NCBI GenBank assembly: GCA_025602915.1
Contig: JAHLJZ010000041.1
Location: forward strand, 124,001 to 188,000
Direction of reading: 5' to 3'
Length of the DNA: 64,000 bases
Source: Paraphysoderma sedebokerense
Lineage: Eukaryota; Blastocladiomycota; Physodermatomycetes; Physodermatales; Physodermataceae
Shown here: in pieces, positions 1-11,000 of the stretch
How positions within the stretch are numbered: position 1 is the stretch's first letter
How the letters are laid out: every line of letters begins with the position of its first letter
Program-made: the position numbers and the translations under genes
The notes under the pieces: model-generated
What the model was told of the DNA's origin: nothing
Databases searched by the model: none
What the model saw: the letters and a program-made list of their open reading frames with translations, nothing else

Positions 1-1392
1 CCATCTGGGCTATGAGAATGGCCGGCGGACCGAGATGAAAAGACAGAACTGACTAAGGGTGATGTGGTGGACGGAGCTTCGTACAGTGGGTTATGTGTAA
101 AGTAGATAGACGGAATTCGCTCCGACTGCATCGTATTGCGTTTCGTATAAGCTGATATAATGCTATCACGATCACCTGGCTCGTCCATTGAAGAGACTAT
201 CTTAATCGGAGATTGCAACGTCGATGTTGTTTTGCCACTATTACTAGTTCTATTAGTATGCACACTTGCACGGTCACCGCCCATCTTGTAGTTATAATTG
301 TTCGCTAGACCAGCGGAACCTAATCCGGAAGCGAATTTCTTGAGGAAGGCCTCTCGATTGAAAATGGAATTATAGATAGGTCGGAACATAATAGCCCAGT
401 AAGCAAAGATTGCAATAAATAGTGACTAAATGGTTCAAAATTAGTGACTGTTAGACCAAACTTAAATGGTGAATATGATTGATGCATTGGTACTTACGCT
501 TCCACATATTAAGAATTTTCCCCACAACTCAAGTCTGAAATTGGTATTCGATAGTATGCCTTGTAGTATGGCAACAAAAGAGCCGGTGAAGAAGACAAGT
601 CTGACCTCTTTAAATTCATTGAACGGTTTGAGTGGCAAATTTCGAAGAAGAACGACGAAAACCTACAATAGCCGATACACAAAAAGGCGACATTAGAATT
701 ACGATATTTACCGATGTCTATCATTCAGCCAACGTACCAAGGTAATCAAAAATCCTGCAATCGCTAAAGCAAACTCCGTGTATTTGAATACTGAAGTGAA
801 GTAACATTCCTCAATGTGCGGAACAAATAGTACACTGTCTGAGTCTGGGAGTAGCTGTATTGTGATTACCACTACCGTGCTGGGCAACATAAAAATAATG
901 ATGGGAAGGTAATAAGACCATCCAGAAAGCAATTTTTGTTGGACTACCAAGCGATGTAAATTCCACATTCGATACCAAATTGTCAACACAAAAAAGTGAA
1001 CTCCGAAATGAATTTGGACCCAAGCTTCAGAACGCAAAATTGAGGCGATTAGTTTATTGACTAAAAAATAAGAAAGTAGATTGTCCGATGGGTGAATACT
1101 TACCGAGCCATATCTTACAGTATCTCAAGATTCCATCGTATCCTAGCACGCCGTTTGCCACTAAACTTCCTATGAACCAGCATACTCCAGACAGCCATAA
1201 TACTACAATACTACCAATTTGTTTGCTCTTAATAGGGGTATAATTACGGTTAAGTACGATGTATACAACAGAGATGAGGGTGAGGCCGAACAGAGCAATT
1301 CCGACATAGACTAAAATTGTTAGGAGGGGCGAGTGGCCAAAGCGATGGTTATTGTCTGAAGGAAGGAAATAACCGTCGGACGGTGCGGACAT
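1..1392 (-). CDS. Seven-helix receptor-like protein, left copy, cut by the window edge
   Basis: This is the left-hand duplicate of the gene described at 33813-35790. Its exons are 1104-1392, 738-1060, 498-662 and 1-425. The last exon is cut by the window start inside the Ser/Thr-rich tail, so all seven predicted helices are present here but roughly the last 195 residues are not. Nothing in the visible part differs from the right copy, so there is no sign that either copy has decayed. Confidence 0.8.
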
Positions 1393-1985
1393 TGCTGCTC
1401 TTTGCGTATTTAAAAACAGAGCATATTCTTGAACAAAGTCAGGGTCAGGGGTCAAGGCCGGTTGAGATTGAGATGGGAGGGGGACGAGAGTTGCCCAAAA
1501 AAGCGACGACAGCGATTGAGATGCAACGGGGATTAGAAATAAATTGGTGAGCAGGCCTGAATGGGGCTCTGAGAGGGGATTGCATCAGTTTCAAATCCAT
1601 GGATAAGAGGATTGTTCTCCTTGTCCTCTCGGAAAAACGATGGAGCCATACGAGGGCATTCAAAGCACTGACGCGAAGGCGCCTGTTGTGACGCGTCTCA
1701 CGAGGCGCGTTTCAAATCCCGCTGCAGATCCTTCGCAGATCCCTCGGCGTCTCGGCTGGCTGTCTGGCTGGTTCCCTCCCTATCCCTGCGGCGCCCCGTC
1801 ATTCCACTTGCACCGATGGCAATTTCGGCTTGGCCTGACGGAATCTTGCATACAGTGTGCTCAGCTATTTCGTATTTGTATTCAATCTCATTATGGTACA
1901 CATATGGTATATACGTATTTACATTATTCTGAAATGTTGTTGGATATCAAATATGTTTGCCAAATTATTCTCACGCGTGTTTTTT
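1393..1985. other. Spacer between the receptor gene and the PH-domain gene (left copy)
   Basis: This stretch is the upstream region of the receptor gene and the 3' flank of the PH-domain gene. The receptor reading frame stays open upstream to a stop near 1585-1587 without another ATG, so a short 5' coding exon here cannot be excluded. No other gene is supported. The same sequence lies at 35791-36383. Confidence 0.5.
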
Positions 1986-2975
1986 TTACAAGTATCTATA
2001 TAGTCCGTCCTTTGTCAAAACCTGTTCAGTCGTGTAAGAACGATAGGTTGAAGTGGAATAAACAGATTCCGCTTTCTCTGCGTGAACCTCTTGATGGCTT
2101 GGCCCGAATTCGTCGGCTATCTTCATATTTACAGTGTACTGAACGGCATCCTTGAGTGCTTTCAACCATCTACTCAGGTTCCTTGAGCTAGAAGCCTGCA
2201 AATGCCAGCATTGTCCGGAATCCTTTACTTCAATGACCCATTTCTTGTTTTTGTAGTCATCTGTTACCCTGACGATGGTGTTTGGAGAGAGCTCGAATGT
2301 GCCGTAACAATCAGCCATCATATCATCGTCTTTGTAGTATGACAAGATTCGATCGGACAAGATGAAGTAACGGCTTTTCCATGAAGTCAACCCCATTGTA
2401 CGTTTGGCGATTTGGAGGTAACCGGTGGTGTCGAATGTGAGAAATTCGGCATTCACATCAGGCTCAAGGTTTGGTAGAGGGGGCAAAGCTTTGGAGTCAC
2501 AATTAGGCGGGGAACCAATTTGTAGTTGACTTTTAAATTGTTCTTCGAGCGGGGCAGCCAGCGATGAGCGATTCAAGTAATTTTGATGTTGATCCAATTT
2601 TGACAGCAAGTCAGATATTCTTTCTCTTGTAGCATCTTTTGAAATATGTACAGCGTATCGGTTGTGCCTCTCTGATCGAAGCGAAGCCGAACGTCTTGGC
2701 GGAGTGACCAAAATGCCATCTTGAAACGAGGGGTGGACTGGTGACGTTGGTTGACTTTGATATTGCAGTGCTAATGGTGGTGTGATTTCCATCGGTGAGC
2801 AGAAATGCGATGACGACGATTTCGTTAAAGAGGAAGACCTGCTTCCTGTCGAGAAAAATGAGAATGTCGATGATGCCGGGGACAATGGGAATGCCGATTC
2901 GGATTCGACAGAGCCAAAATGGACACCGGAGTCGACCGAGTCAGGTCTTCGAGTTTTTGAGTATTCCGAATGCAT
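1986..2975 (-). CDS. PH-domain protein with Ser/Pro-rich N-terminus (left copy)
   Basis: This is a 329-residue protein in a single exon, opening with an ATG at 2975. Residues 1-180 are Ser/Pro-rich, low in complexity and probably disordered, with several SP and TPP sites. Residues about 184-279 have the pleckstrin-homology layout: a first strand with GYLQIAKR, then WKSRYFILSD, a hydrophobic strand LSYYKDD, and the invariant Trp in SRWLKALKDAV that closes the C-terminal helix. Such domains bind phosphoinositides or partner proteins at membranes. No second catalytic or adaptor domain is visible, so it may be a small signalling adaptor. The specific partner is unknown. An identical copy is at 36384-37373. 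Confidence 0.85.
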   Translation of the reverse strand: MHSEYSKTRRPDSVDSGVHFGSVESESAFPLSPASSTFSFFSTGSRSSSLTKSSSSHFCSPMEITPPLALQYQSQPTSPVHPSFQDGILVTPPRRSASLRSERHNRYAVHISKDATRERISDLLSKLDQHQNYLNRSSLAAPLEEQFKSQLQIGSPPNCDSKALPPLPNLEPDVNAEFLTFDTTGYLQIAKRTMGLTSWKSRYFILSDRILSYYKDDDMMADCYGTFELSPNTIVRVTDDYKNKKWVIEVKDSGQCWHLQASSSRNLSRWLKALKDAVQYTVNMKIADEFGPSHQEVHAEKAESVYSTSTYRSYTTEQVLTKDGLYRYL

Positions 2976-4414
2976 TATTTTGCTTTCTTGTTCGAAGTTG
3001 AGACTGGTTTGTATTCTTAACTGAATACTGCTCCTTTTGATGAAATGATTCGGTATTTAATGGACTATCCACACGAAGTGTCACGAAATCAGCGCCTCTA
3101 ATGCAAATGAATGAATCGAGTCACCAGCTCTGTGTAAGAATAGACAAAAAGCTGACAAAATGCGGCCAATATAAATTTGCACTGAATCAGTGGGCTTTAT
3201 AAAGATGCCCTCCGGTATTTAAGTTATGCTTGTGTGCGCTGCTCTCTTCATGAAAGTCATGCAGTTCTGCTACACCAATAACGGGAGGCGATCACAACGT
3301 AAACTCAATGAGCTGTCAGCACCGCACAAGGGTGGCTGGAGCGCCTCACAAGACCGCTCGGTGAATTATAGGTGCGGATTCTATCACTATTCTTTACGAA
3401 CGTCACTCATATTATTCGCATATATTGCGGCGTCACGGTCGCACCCCAATTGTGCACGTATACGGAAATACATTAATTTACGCTTGTGAAGCATTCTCTC
3501 TCGTAATTCCGAAACTGATCACACGGTTCGCCCGTTTTGGCGTTTGTGTCACTTTAAGTATTCGCTCCCGAATAAATTAATTACTTTAATGAAACCATCG
3601 AATCCGTTCAAGTGGCGACAAGAATAGACATTCACTAACTCCTAGACTACATTTCTGGCAATCTGTTGAAACAAAGTTAATTTTTCAACCGTTGCTGATG
3701 CACGATGTGGGGATTATCCGCCATACATATGTTGACAAACAGAATGAAATGAAAAAGCAGAAATTACAGACTACTGTGACCGACTTTACCAAAACCATCC
3801 GGAATATAATTAACCCATTTCCTTTCCGATTGCGCTGAAGTTACAATACAAAACAATCAGGTGGCTTGTACAATCTTGGTGAGCATTCGCACTCACAATT
3901 TTTTGGTAACATCGTACAAAAGTATAAACAATCAAGGTAGACTTCTCAGCAGTGGCTTCTTAAGGTTTATTTTTATTCCGATGATAAGTATTGCGGCCGC
4001 TACATCCGGTTTTTGAAATCTCCGGCCTTTGAAAAATCACAAGAATTATTTTGTGAACTGTGTTAATTGGCCGTTACAAGTACACTGTTGTGATAGTTTT
4101 CACCAAGTTGATGAGTTGTAAACATCAGTCGATGTACTTGTACCCTCTCAATTAAATCAATGACTTAACAAATGTTTTTATGTACTAATCAGTCGTTGAA
4201 GGTGGAACAAAGGTCAAGGTACAGAATGAGATTAACACTTAAATAATTGTTTCATTTTTATTTACATTGAGAACTTGGAATTACAGAATTTCCTACAAAA
4301 TGTAACATTTTCTGTGGTTTTTCTTTTCTTTTTACGCATATTGTTCAAAGAAAGAATGACAAGGAAGAGTACATAAAACAAATAGAATAAAAACAAAAGG
4401 ATGTTCCGTACAAA
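2976..4414. other. 1.4 kb intergenic stretch (left copy)
   Basis: It lies between the start of the PH-domain gene and the 3' end of the Ser/Pro-rich gene, both on the minus strand, so it should hold the PH-gene promoter and the other gene's 3' UTR. A palindromic CTTTATAAAG near 3194-3203 is a TATA-like element about 220 bases upstream of the PH-gene ATG. The short open frames here have no recognisable protein features. I see no RNA gene or repeat. Confidence 0.5.
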
Positions 4415-6904
4415 TTATTTACTTCTTCCCTGACCTAAGGAGTTACTTCGACTTCTTGCTCTCATTCTAGTTAATGCGGGTGGGTTGCCCGTTTTTTGTA
4501 GTTCTCGCTCTTTTTCCATGACAGAAACGGCGGATGCTAATGCATTCAAACCATTTTCGGGACCCGGAGCTGAAGCTGGGGGAGGTGGGTTATTCGGGTT
4601 CCCACGTTGATTATGAGCATGGTAATATGATGATGGCGATCCTGGAATTTGAGAAGCCATAGGAGGGAGAGGGGAGCGAGGAGAATGGGGTTGTTGATCA
4701 TGAGGATAAGATTGAGGCATAGACGAAGGGTGAGAGGAAGGGTGAAAGTTGGAAGAATGGGGGGAGCGGGACTGGGAATTCCAAATGTGGGGGTGAGTTT
4801 GGAAGAGTAAAGGCATCGAAGCACGACGCTGGTTGAGAATGCTTGGTGGCGGGTGATGTAAATCTGAGGGGTTGGGAGAAGGGTAATATCCACTTGGCTG
4901 GGACGAGTATGAATGGGGGGATGGAAGATTTTGGTTGAGCGACTGGGTCTGGCTTCGGATTGAATGCATTTCCCTTTCTAAACCGTCCACTTTCCTAACG
5001 AAACCATTATCTTGATATCCCCTTTCTTTAGCCATACCGTGCACCATTTCTTCCAACTTGCCAACACGCTTTTCGATATCGACTAGCACACTTTTAACAT
5101 CTCTGCTAAAGGGGCCGGCCCATTCGGTCATCACGCGATCCAATTTCTCAATCTTGTCCAATCTCTTGAACAAGGTTCCAATATTATCAAAGTGAGATAA
5201 ACCATTCAACAATTCCGAGAGAGCAGGAAACTGAGATAGCAACTCGTAAAGTTGAGAAACAGATTCCATGATTGTCGACTTTGGCGGAAGATTGTAGCCG
5301 GTGCCTTGAGGAGCCTCAACCGGAGAACGATGCTGTTGTTGGTTAACTGATGTGTGAGGGTCGGCGTTTCTTAGATAACTGGTCGGTGTTGGAAGTGGAG
5401 GATAGGAAGGCGGTGCAGCATACGGTGTGTAAGGTACTTTGGATGACTCTGATGGAGGTCCAGAGGTCACAGAGACAACAGAACCGGGAGCAGGTGCAGT
5501 ACTGTAGCCCATATTCGGAGGATGGCGAGGAGAAACCAGAGGTAGCGGAGAGTTGGGACCACGATAGGTACTGGCTTCAGGACCAGTGGGATTGATTCGA
5601 TTGCCGCCTTTGCCTTTTGGGAGCGTAGCGCTTGCTTTCGCCGACTTCACGTTTTGTGGTGGATGATAAGCTGAGGTAGTGATAGTGAGGTTTCGATGGT
5701 TTTTGTCTTGGGTAGTTTTACCCTTCTTCGAGCTATTAGAAGTTTCAGAAGAAGCTCTGGATCCGTCGGTTTTGTTAGACAATTCAGCTTGACCATCGTT
5801 CTTCCTTTGTTCTTTATTGGGTCCTTGTTGCCTGGCCTCGATAATAGCTTGCTGCTGTTCACGAATTTTCAAGATTTCTTTGTATTGTTCCGAACTCACA
5901 CCGGCAGAGCTGCGCCTGCGCTTTGCACTGCGGCCATCTACACCGAAGGATAGCATGTTGGGAATGTGAGGCGAAGGAAGAGGGGTTGGTGCATGGAGTG
6001 GATTCGGTGTAGGTAGAGGACCTGGAGGCAATCCCGGTGACGGGCCATCCATGGCCATTTGACTGGATTAAAGTGAAAGACGACATGGTAAGCCAAAGCC
6101 AGTGAATATGGAAAATTGACGGAACAAGATTACAAACCCAGAATTTTGAGCAAGCAATGACTCAACACTACTTCGTCGTCTCTTGACGGCACCATTTGGT
6201 CCGTGAATACCAGGAGGAAGGGAGACCACATTCTCCAGCCCATCCAACGAATTGGATGTGTGTTTCTCGGCACCATTACTGCTGGTAGGTGACACAGCTT
6301 TCTCGTAGTCTTTCCCGACCGCCTTATAGACATGACTGATCGATAATTCTACTTCTTGCTCCATCAATGACTTGGACGGTTCCAATAAGGTGACTCCCTG
6401 CAACAGCTCTTCGGCTTCTCCTTGCAGAATCTGGGCTTTCGTCATCCAGCAAAGAGTTTCGAGCTGAGGTCGCCTCCACTTCCTAGCCATTTCGGCCAAG
6501 CACATTGAATTGATGAGAACTTCGTCGGAACTGGTTTTGATCAAGGTATCTAAGCTTGGGAGTTGCGATGGAGGGAAATGACGCTCTGACAAGTAGGTAG
6601 GGGATGCGTTCAGAAACAAGACCGAGATGTCTCTGAGACAGTAATACAGCATCGGCTTGGCAGGAGGGGATTGGCGGAATTGCTTAGACGACGGCGAAAC
6701 ATTTTCTGCGTTTGACGAAGAGGAGGAGGGGGAGTGAGGGAGGGCGAGAGAGACGTAGAGGTTGAAAGGGTAGTTTGTGTTTTCGTAGGAATAAGACCCC
6801 AATCTGATGCTGGTGAACTTTACCGCAGAGAATGAGGGAGCAGCGATGGCATTTGCGGCCGACGATGCGAGCGAGGCCGATGAGCCCTGCGGAGACTGCG
6901 ACAT
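4415..6904 (-). CDS. Large Ser/Pro-rich, probably nuclear protein, function unknown (left copy)
   Basis: Two exons (6138-6904 and 4415-6062) join in frame across a 75-base intron with donor GTTTGT and acceptor CCAG, giving 804 residues. The first about 200 residues are partly globular, with hydrophobic strands and a possibly helical stretch around the residues with RKWRRPQLETLCW. Two KRRRSS clusters, one near the end of exon 1 and one early in exon 2, look like nuclear-localisation signals followed by phospho-sites. The middle holds a helical segment with heptad spacing (KRLDKIEKLDRV to VDIEKRVGKLEEM), a likely coiled coil. The flanks are rich in Pro, Ser, His and Tyr. I do not recognise the family. 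The layout would fit a transcriptional or chromatin co-factor, but that is inference. An identical copy is at 38813-41302. Confidence 0.8.
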
Positions 6905-8021
6905 ATGCGTTACTTTACTTTTCCTGTGGGGTTGCTTTTTGGAGTACTTTTCTAAACAAATAAGAGCACTGCGACGAGAGAGCGAGAGAGGGGGGAATGG
7001 CAGAATTCCGTTTCAAAAATTCGCTCTAAAGTAAGCGCAATAATTTTTGGGCCGAATTTAGTAACTCGTTGTGCTCCGTACCGCGCAACGCCCTCTTAGC
7101 CTATTGTCCCGTCCACAATGAAATTTGGCCCCGCGCCAATCGCTGCGCTGACCTTGGATTGAAAAAGAAATACACCCACGCCAATATTATCCATACTAAA
7201 TGGAATTTCATGTGTCCAGAGTCTCGATGCACCCCGTATCTAAATACATTGACGATTTATTTTGTCTCTGTCAAAAATGTAAACTCAATATAGTTGATTC
7301 CGTCAGTACGGCCAGCCATCAGTTTCACACTCCACCAGCCACCCTCTCTGCTCCACTAGGAGACGCTTAACGCCGTTCAAAACAGGATTCTCCGCAACTT
7401 AAATGTGGCCAAAATCAAGCGTATCTCCAAAAAGTCGTAGATGGAAGTAGGTTAGGTTTCTATACGACATTATAAATTTCTCTGTAATGGGATCCACATT
7501 GCACATACAGCATCCACAGAATGTACTCTGCAAAATTTTTGATTTTCTGATTGAATACCTTCACTTTTTCCGAACAAATTCTGCTAAATAGAAGCACAAT
7601 ATTCAAACTATGCGCAGACACACCAATGAAGTAAAACAACATGCGCTTCTGTGCTGATGGCGTCGCGTGCTGCTGATTTTCCACGGTAGTATTTTCATCC
7701 CCTTGTGAAGAAGCGAGTCATTGAAGGTTTCACAAACCTGTACATGAATCAAACTCGTAAGACCGTAAAACAGTAACACCTAAATTGCTGATTTTTAATT
7801 TATCTTTATAACTTTCATTATATTATTGTTCTTTTGACGTGACAAATAGTTTTAGTAATTTCGTGAAGCTACACTCAACATTATCATAACTTGTCCTTTC
7901 GGTGGCACTTGGCGATGCCGCGGCCAAGTGCCACATCATGATTTATTCTGTCGATATTCGTGCGACAACAGAATTAAAAAGAAATATAAAAATTTAAAGA
8001 CTTTCATACATTGCACCACCA
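6905..8021. other. Intergenic end of the duplicated segment (left copy)
   Basis: The first part is the upstream region of the Ser/Pro-rich gene, with a purine-rich GAGAGAGCGAGAGAG tract near 6977-6991. The rest is AT-rich with no supported gene. I looked here for the missing exon 1 of the downstream membrane-protein gene, which should encode a signal peptide plus about 85 residues, and did not find it in any plus-strand frame. A perfect hairpin sits 87 bases before the end of the duplication. Confidence 0.5.
7902..7934. repeat. Perfect 12-bp inverted repeat (hairpin) near the duplication breakpoint
   Basis: GTGGCACTTGGC at 7902-7913 is the exact reverse complement of GCCAAGTGCCAC at 7923-7934, with a 9-base loop. 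It is much more GC-rich than its AT-rich surroundings. The identical hairpin occurs at 42300-42332. It could be a terminator-like, protein-binding or breakage-prone element. The sequence alone does not decide. Confidence 0.9.
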
Positions 8022-8022
8022 G

Positions 8023-11000
8023 ACCGCAAAAGGTTGCGGTATTGAATTATAATCCGTATAATGATTGCTTATATTTGACGTATGTTCATTGAATCCGAAT
8101 TCCGGTTTCTATAAGATGTCTGGAATGACAAAACTTTTTCAATTGATTTTAGGAAGTACACTCCGAGTGGAAATTTACGGTTGGAAATATTTCAGTTTCA
8201 GGTTCCCTATACCGGCGTCATTCGTTACTCAGGTTACGATTGGGGATGGTGGGGAGTGTCTTATTATCAGGTTGCATACGGTAACCCGTAAGTTTATGAT
8301 GCGTCGTTTTTTGGTGCTTTCGCGCTACGTTTAACACTTTGACTACCATTATTTAAAATGCCGAAAGTCGAGTCTCGGTTTATATAGACGATAGGGATAT
8401 CTATCTTGCACAGTACAATGAACCTACAGAGACCTCTCCTCAACGCGGATTCTTTATCGGTCGAATGTCACACACTTTTGTTCATTTTGCGCACGTATTC
8501 AGAACAGACGAACAAGCCGTATATATCGAATTTAAATGTCGAGGAGGCAATCTCATCTGTGTTTGGACGGCGTCGAGAATAGTTTTCGTCTACGAAGCTG
8601 TGTATTTAACTTTAGTGGAAACGCAGACGGTTAATACAGCAGTCAATACTTTCAATTTTGAACCGGGGTTCGCTAGAAGTTCCATCGATGGAAGTTTGTT
8701 CTTCGGTCAGAGAGATTTGAATCAGCTTGACAAATTCGTCATACAGAAGTATAGTTCAAGCTATAATTACTTGTCATCGGTATACATACCTATAACCTAC
8801 GCGTTTGACTACAACGCAACAAATTACCATATGTCAATTTCTCAAACTGATAATGTCTATATGGCCGTCACAACCAATTCAACTGTAACAGGAGGACTCG
8901 GTGGAACGGAAGTGCTTGTTGCAGGATATGATTCGGATTTGGTGTATAAATCTCGCCTTTTAATTTCTACCGCGACCCAAGATAATCTAACACGAATATT
9001 CGTCCCGAGCGGAGACGAAATCATGTTGATTGGGACAACTGACGGAAACATGAGTAGGCCAATCGATACATTACCCGCTAGAGAAATGTTTGTTCTGCGT
9101 TACGCTTATATTGGTATTATAAATGTCGCTACCGCCAAACCAAACAGCGTGATTCCCGGAGAAATTATTCAAATAGAGTTTAATTCATTACCCGTTGGAG
9201 CGACTTCAAGCATTCCTTCAGTTCTATTCAACAATAAGCCATGCACAAATAGAGCATGGAATGCACAAAAACTGTCAGCGAAGATACCCGCTGGCGTAGG
9301 GGGTTTGTTCTTCAGTTAATTTGAGACATCTGTGACGCCAAATTCCAATTCTGATGTTTACAGGTCCCCATGAACTTGTCATTTCCTTCAGTTATCTTCA
9401 ATATGGAAATGAAACTGCCAGTACAAAACAGAAAACGCTGTCGTACGTTCCTGTTTTGAGGTCCGTGGAACCTGTCGAAGGGCCCGCTGGTATGTGGTTA
9501 AACCGTCTAAGCTCTTTAATCTTTAATGGTACTGATTATTGTATGTCCTATAGCGGGTTTCAGCGTTACTTTAACTATCGATTACTTGGGTGCTGCTGGT
9601 GTTGACCTGGTCACTGTCCAGATTGGGAGTAATCTTTGCTCGAATGTCGTCCAGAAAAATTCAACCGCTGTAACTTGTAATGTTCCCCCGGGTAAAGCTA
9701 TTTCGTGATTTCTTGTGCTGGATTCAAAGTTAATTCAGAATACGGTTTATATAGGAATTGGTAGAGATTATCCCATCGTGGTATCTCTTGGTCCAAAATC
9801 AAACAGTTCCGAGTACTTCACCGTTTCTTACGAACCGCCCACCTTGTACGAGGTGCTACCTCCTACTGGGCCAACTGTGGGCAATAACACGATACAAATT
9901 CGGTATTTATAATGTTATTTCCTGTGATTTTCATTCCTAACTAATAGGCACTATCACTCTCTACAGGGGTAAATCATTTGGACCATGCCGGGGAAGCGCC
10001 CCCTGCAGCTCCAACTTTCACAACGCAACAGTGATGTTCGGTGCCCGGCCTTGCGCCAACGTCGTCCTTTTGAATGATACTGATTTAACTTGCGTTATTC
10101 CTCAAGGTAGTGGTGCAAATTGTCCTTTGACTGTAACTGTAGCGGGACAAAACAGTACAAATACGGTCAGTTACAGTTATGATATACCTGTGATTACTAG
10201 TGTGCTTCCGAGGCAACTTGTGTCCGCAAATCCAGTAAGTGTATTCATATCCTACTTGTGAAACTAGCAGTGCAAAGTTAACCGGATTTGATAAAGACGA
10301 TCTCCCTTGATGGCCTCAATTTTGGCGAATCGACCGAATCACGGGTGGTTACTTTCGTTGACGTCAATTCTCTTCAAAGCTACATTTGCCCAACCGTAGT
10401 TTGGATATCGCAAGAAAGCTTGCAATGGTATGATTCATCAGCTAATAGTGTTTAATTTATGTAATCTAACGACAATTTCGCTCAGCCAATTCAACAATCT
10501 CAGTATCCCTCTTCAGACCACATTTAACATCACCGTCGCTTTGTCTGGTCAACCAAGTTTGCCCTCACTCATAGCCCAGTTTCGCACATTTATTATCAAC
10601 TTTCCACCAACAGTTCAGCCTTACAACTCTACCATCTACGAAGACTTCGTCTTAATGATCCAATTAAATGTCACAGATAGTGACATCGGTGACACCGTTC
10701 AGGCTTTGATTATTTCGAGACCAATGAATGGGAGTTTATATCAAGTGAACACAGGTGGAGTAAGAGGACAGTTAATCGATACCAGCGCAGGCAACGTCAC
10801 TGTTTCAGATTCGTTGCATCGAGTGTTGTATGTGCCTAATGCCAACTTCTATGGGGAAGATTATTTTATTGTTGGAGCCAAAGATGCCTATAATGCGGGT
10901 ATGTGATTTTCTTTCCCTAAGGTATGAATAAGATCCTGATATTTTTATTTTGTTTGTGGCAAGAATCTGCAACACGCGAGGCAAACATTACAGTTTTACC

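Larger units (their letters stand above)
1..8021. repeat. Left copy of a direct segmental duplication of at least 8 kb
   Basis: Bases 1-8021 recur at 34399-42419 in the same orientation at a constant offset of 34,398, with no difference wherever I compared them, in coding and non-coding DNA alike. Similarity stops sharply after base 8021: the left copy runs into exon 2 of a membrane-protein gene, the right copy into unrelated DNA before a CBS-domain gene. The left limit is not seen because the match starts at base 1. Identity in non-coding DNA means a very recent event, ongoing gene conversion, or an assembly artefact. Confidence 0.97.

Noticed and set aside
1690-1730. GTTTCAAATCCCGC resembles a tRNA B-box / T-loop
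   Set aside because: The would-be T-stem does not pair, and no A-box or acceptor stem fits at the right distance on either strand.
1640-2155. 171-codon plus-strand open frame, also present in the right copy
   Set aside because: It overlaps the 3' end of the PH-domain gene antisense, has no domain and no protein-like composition.
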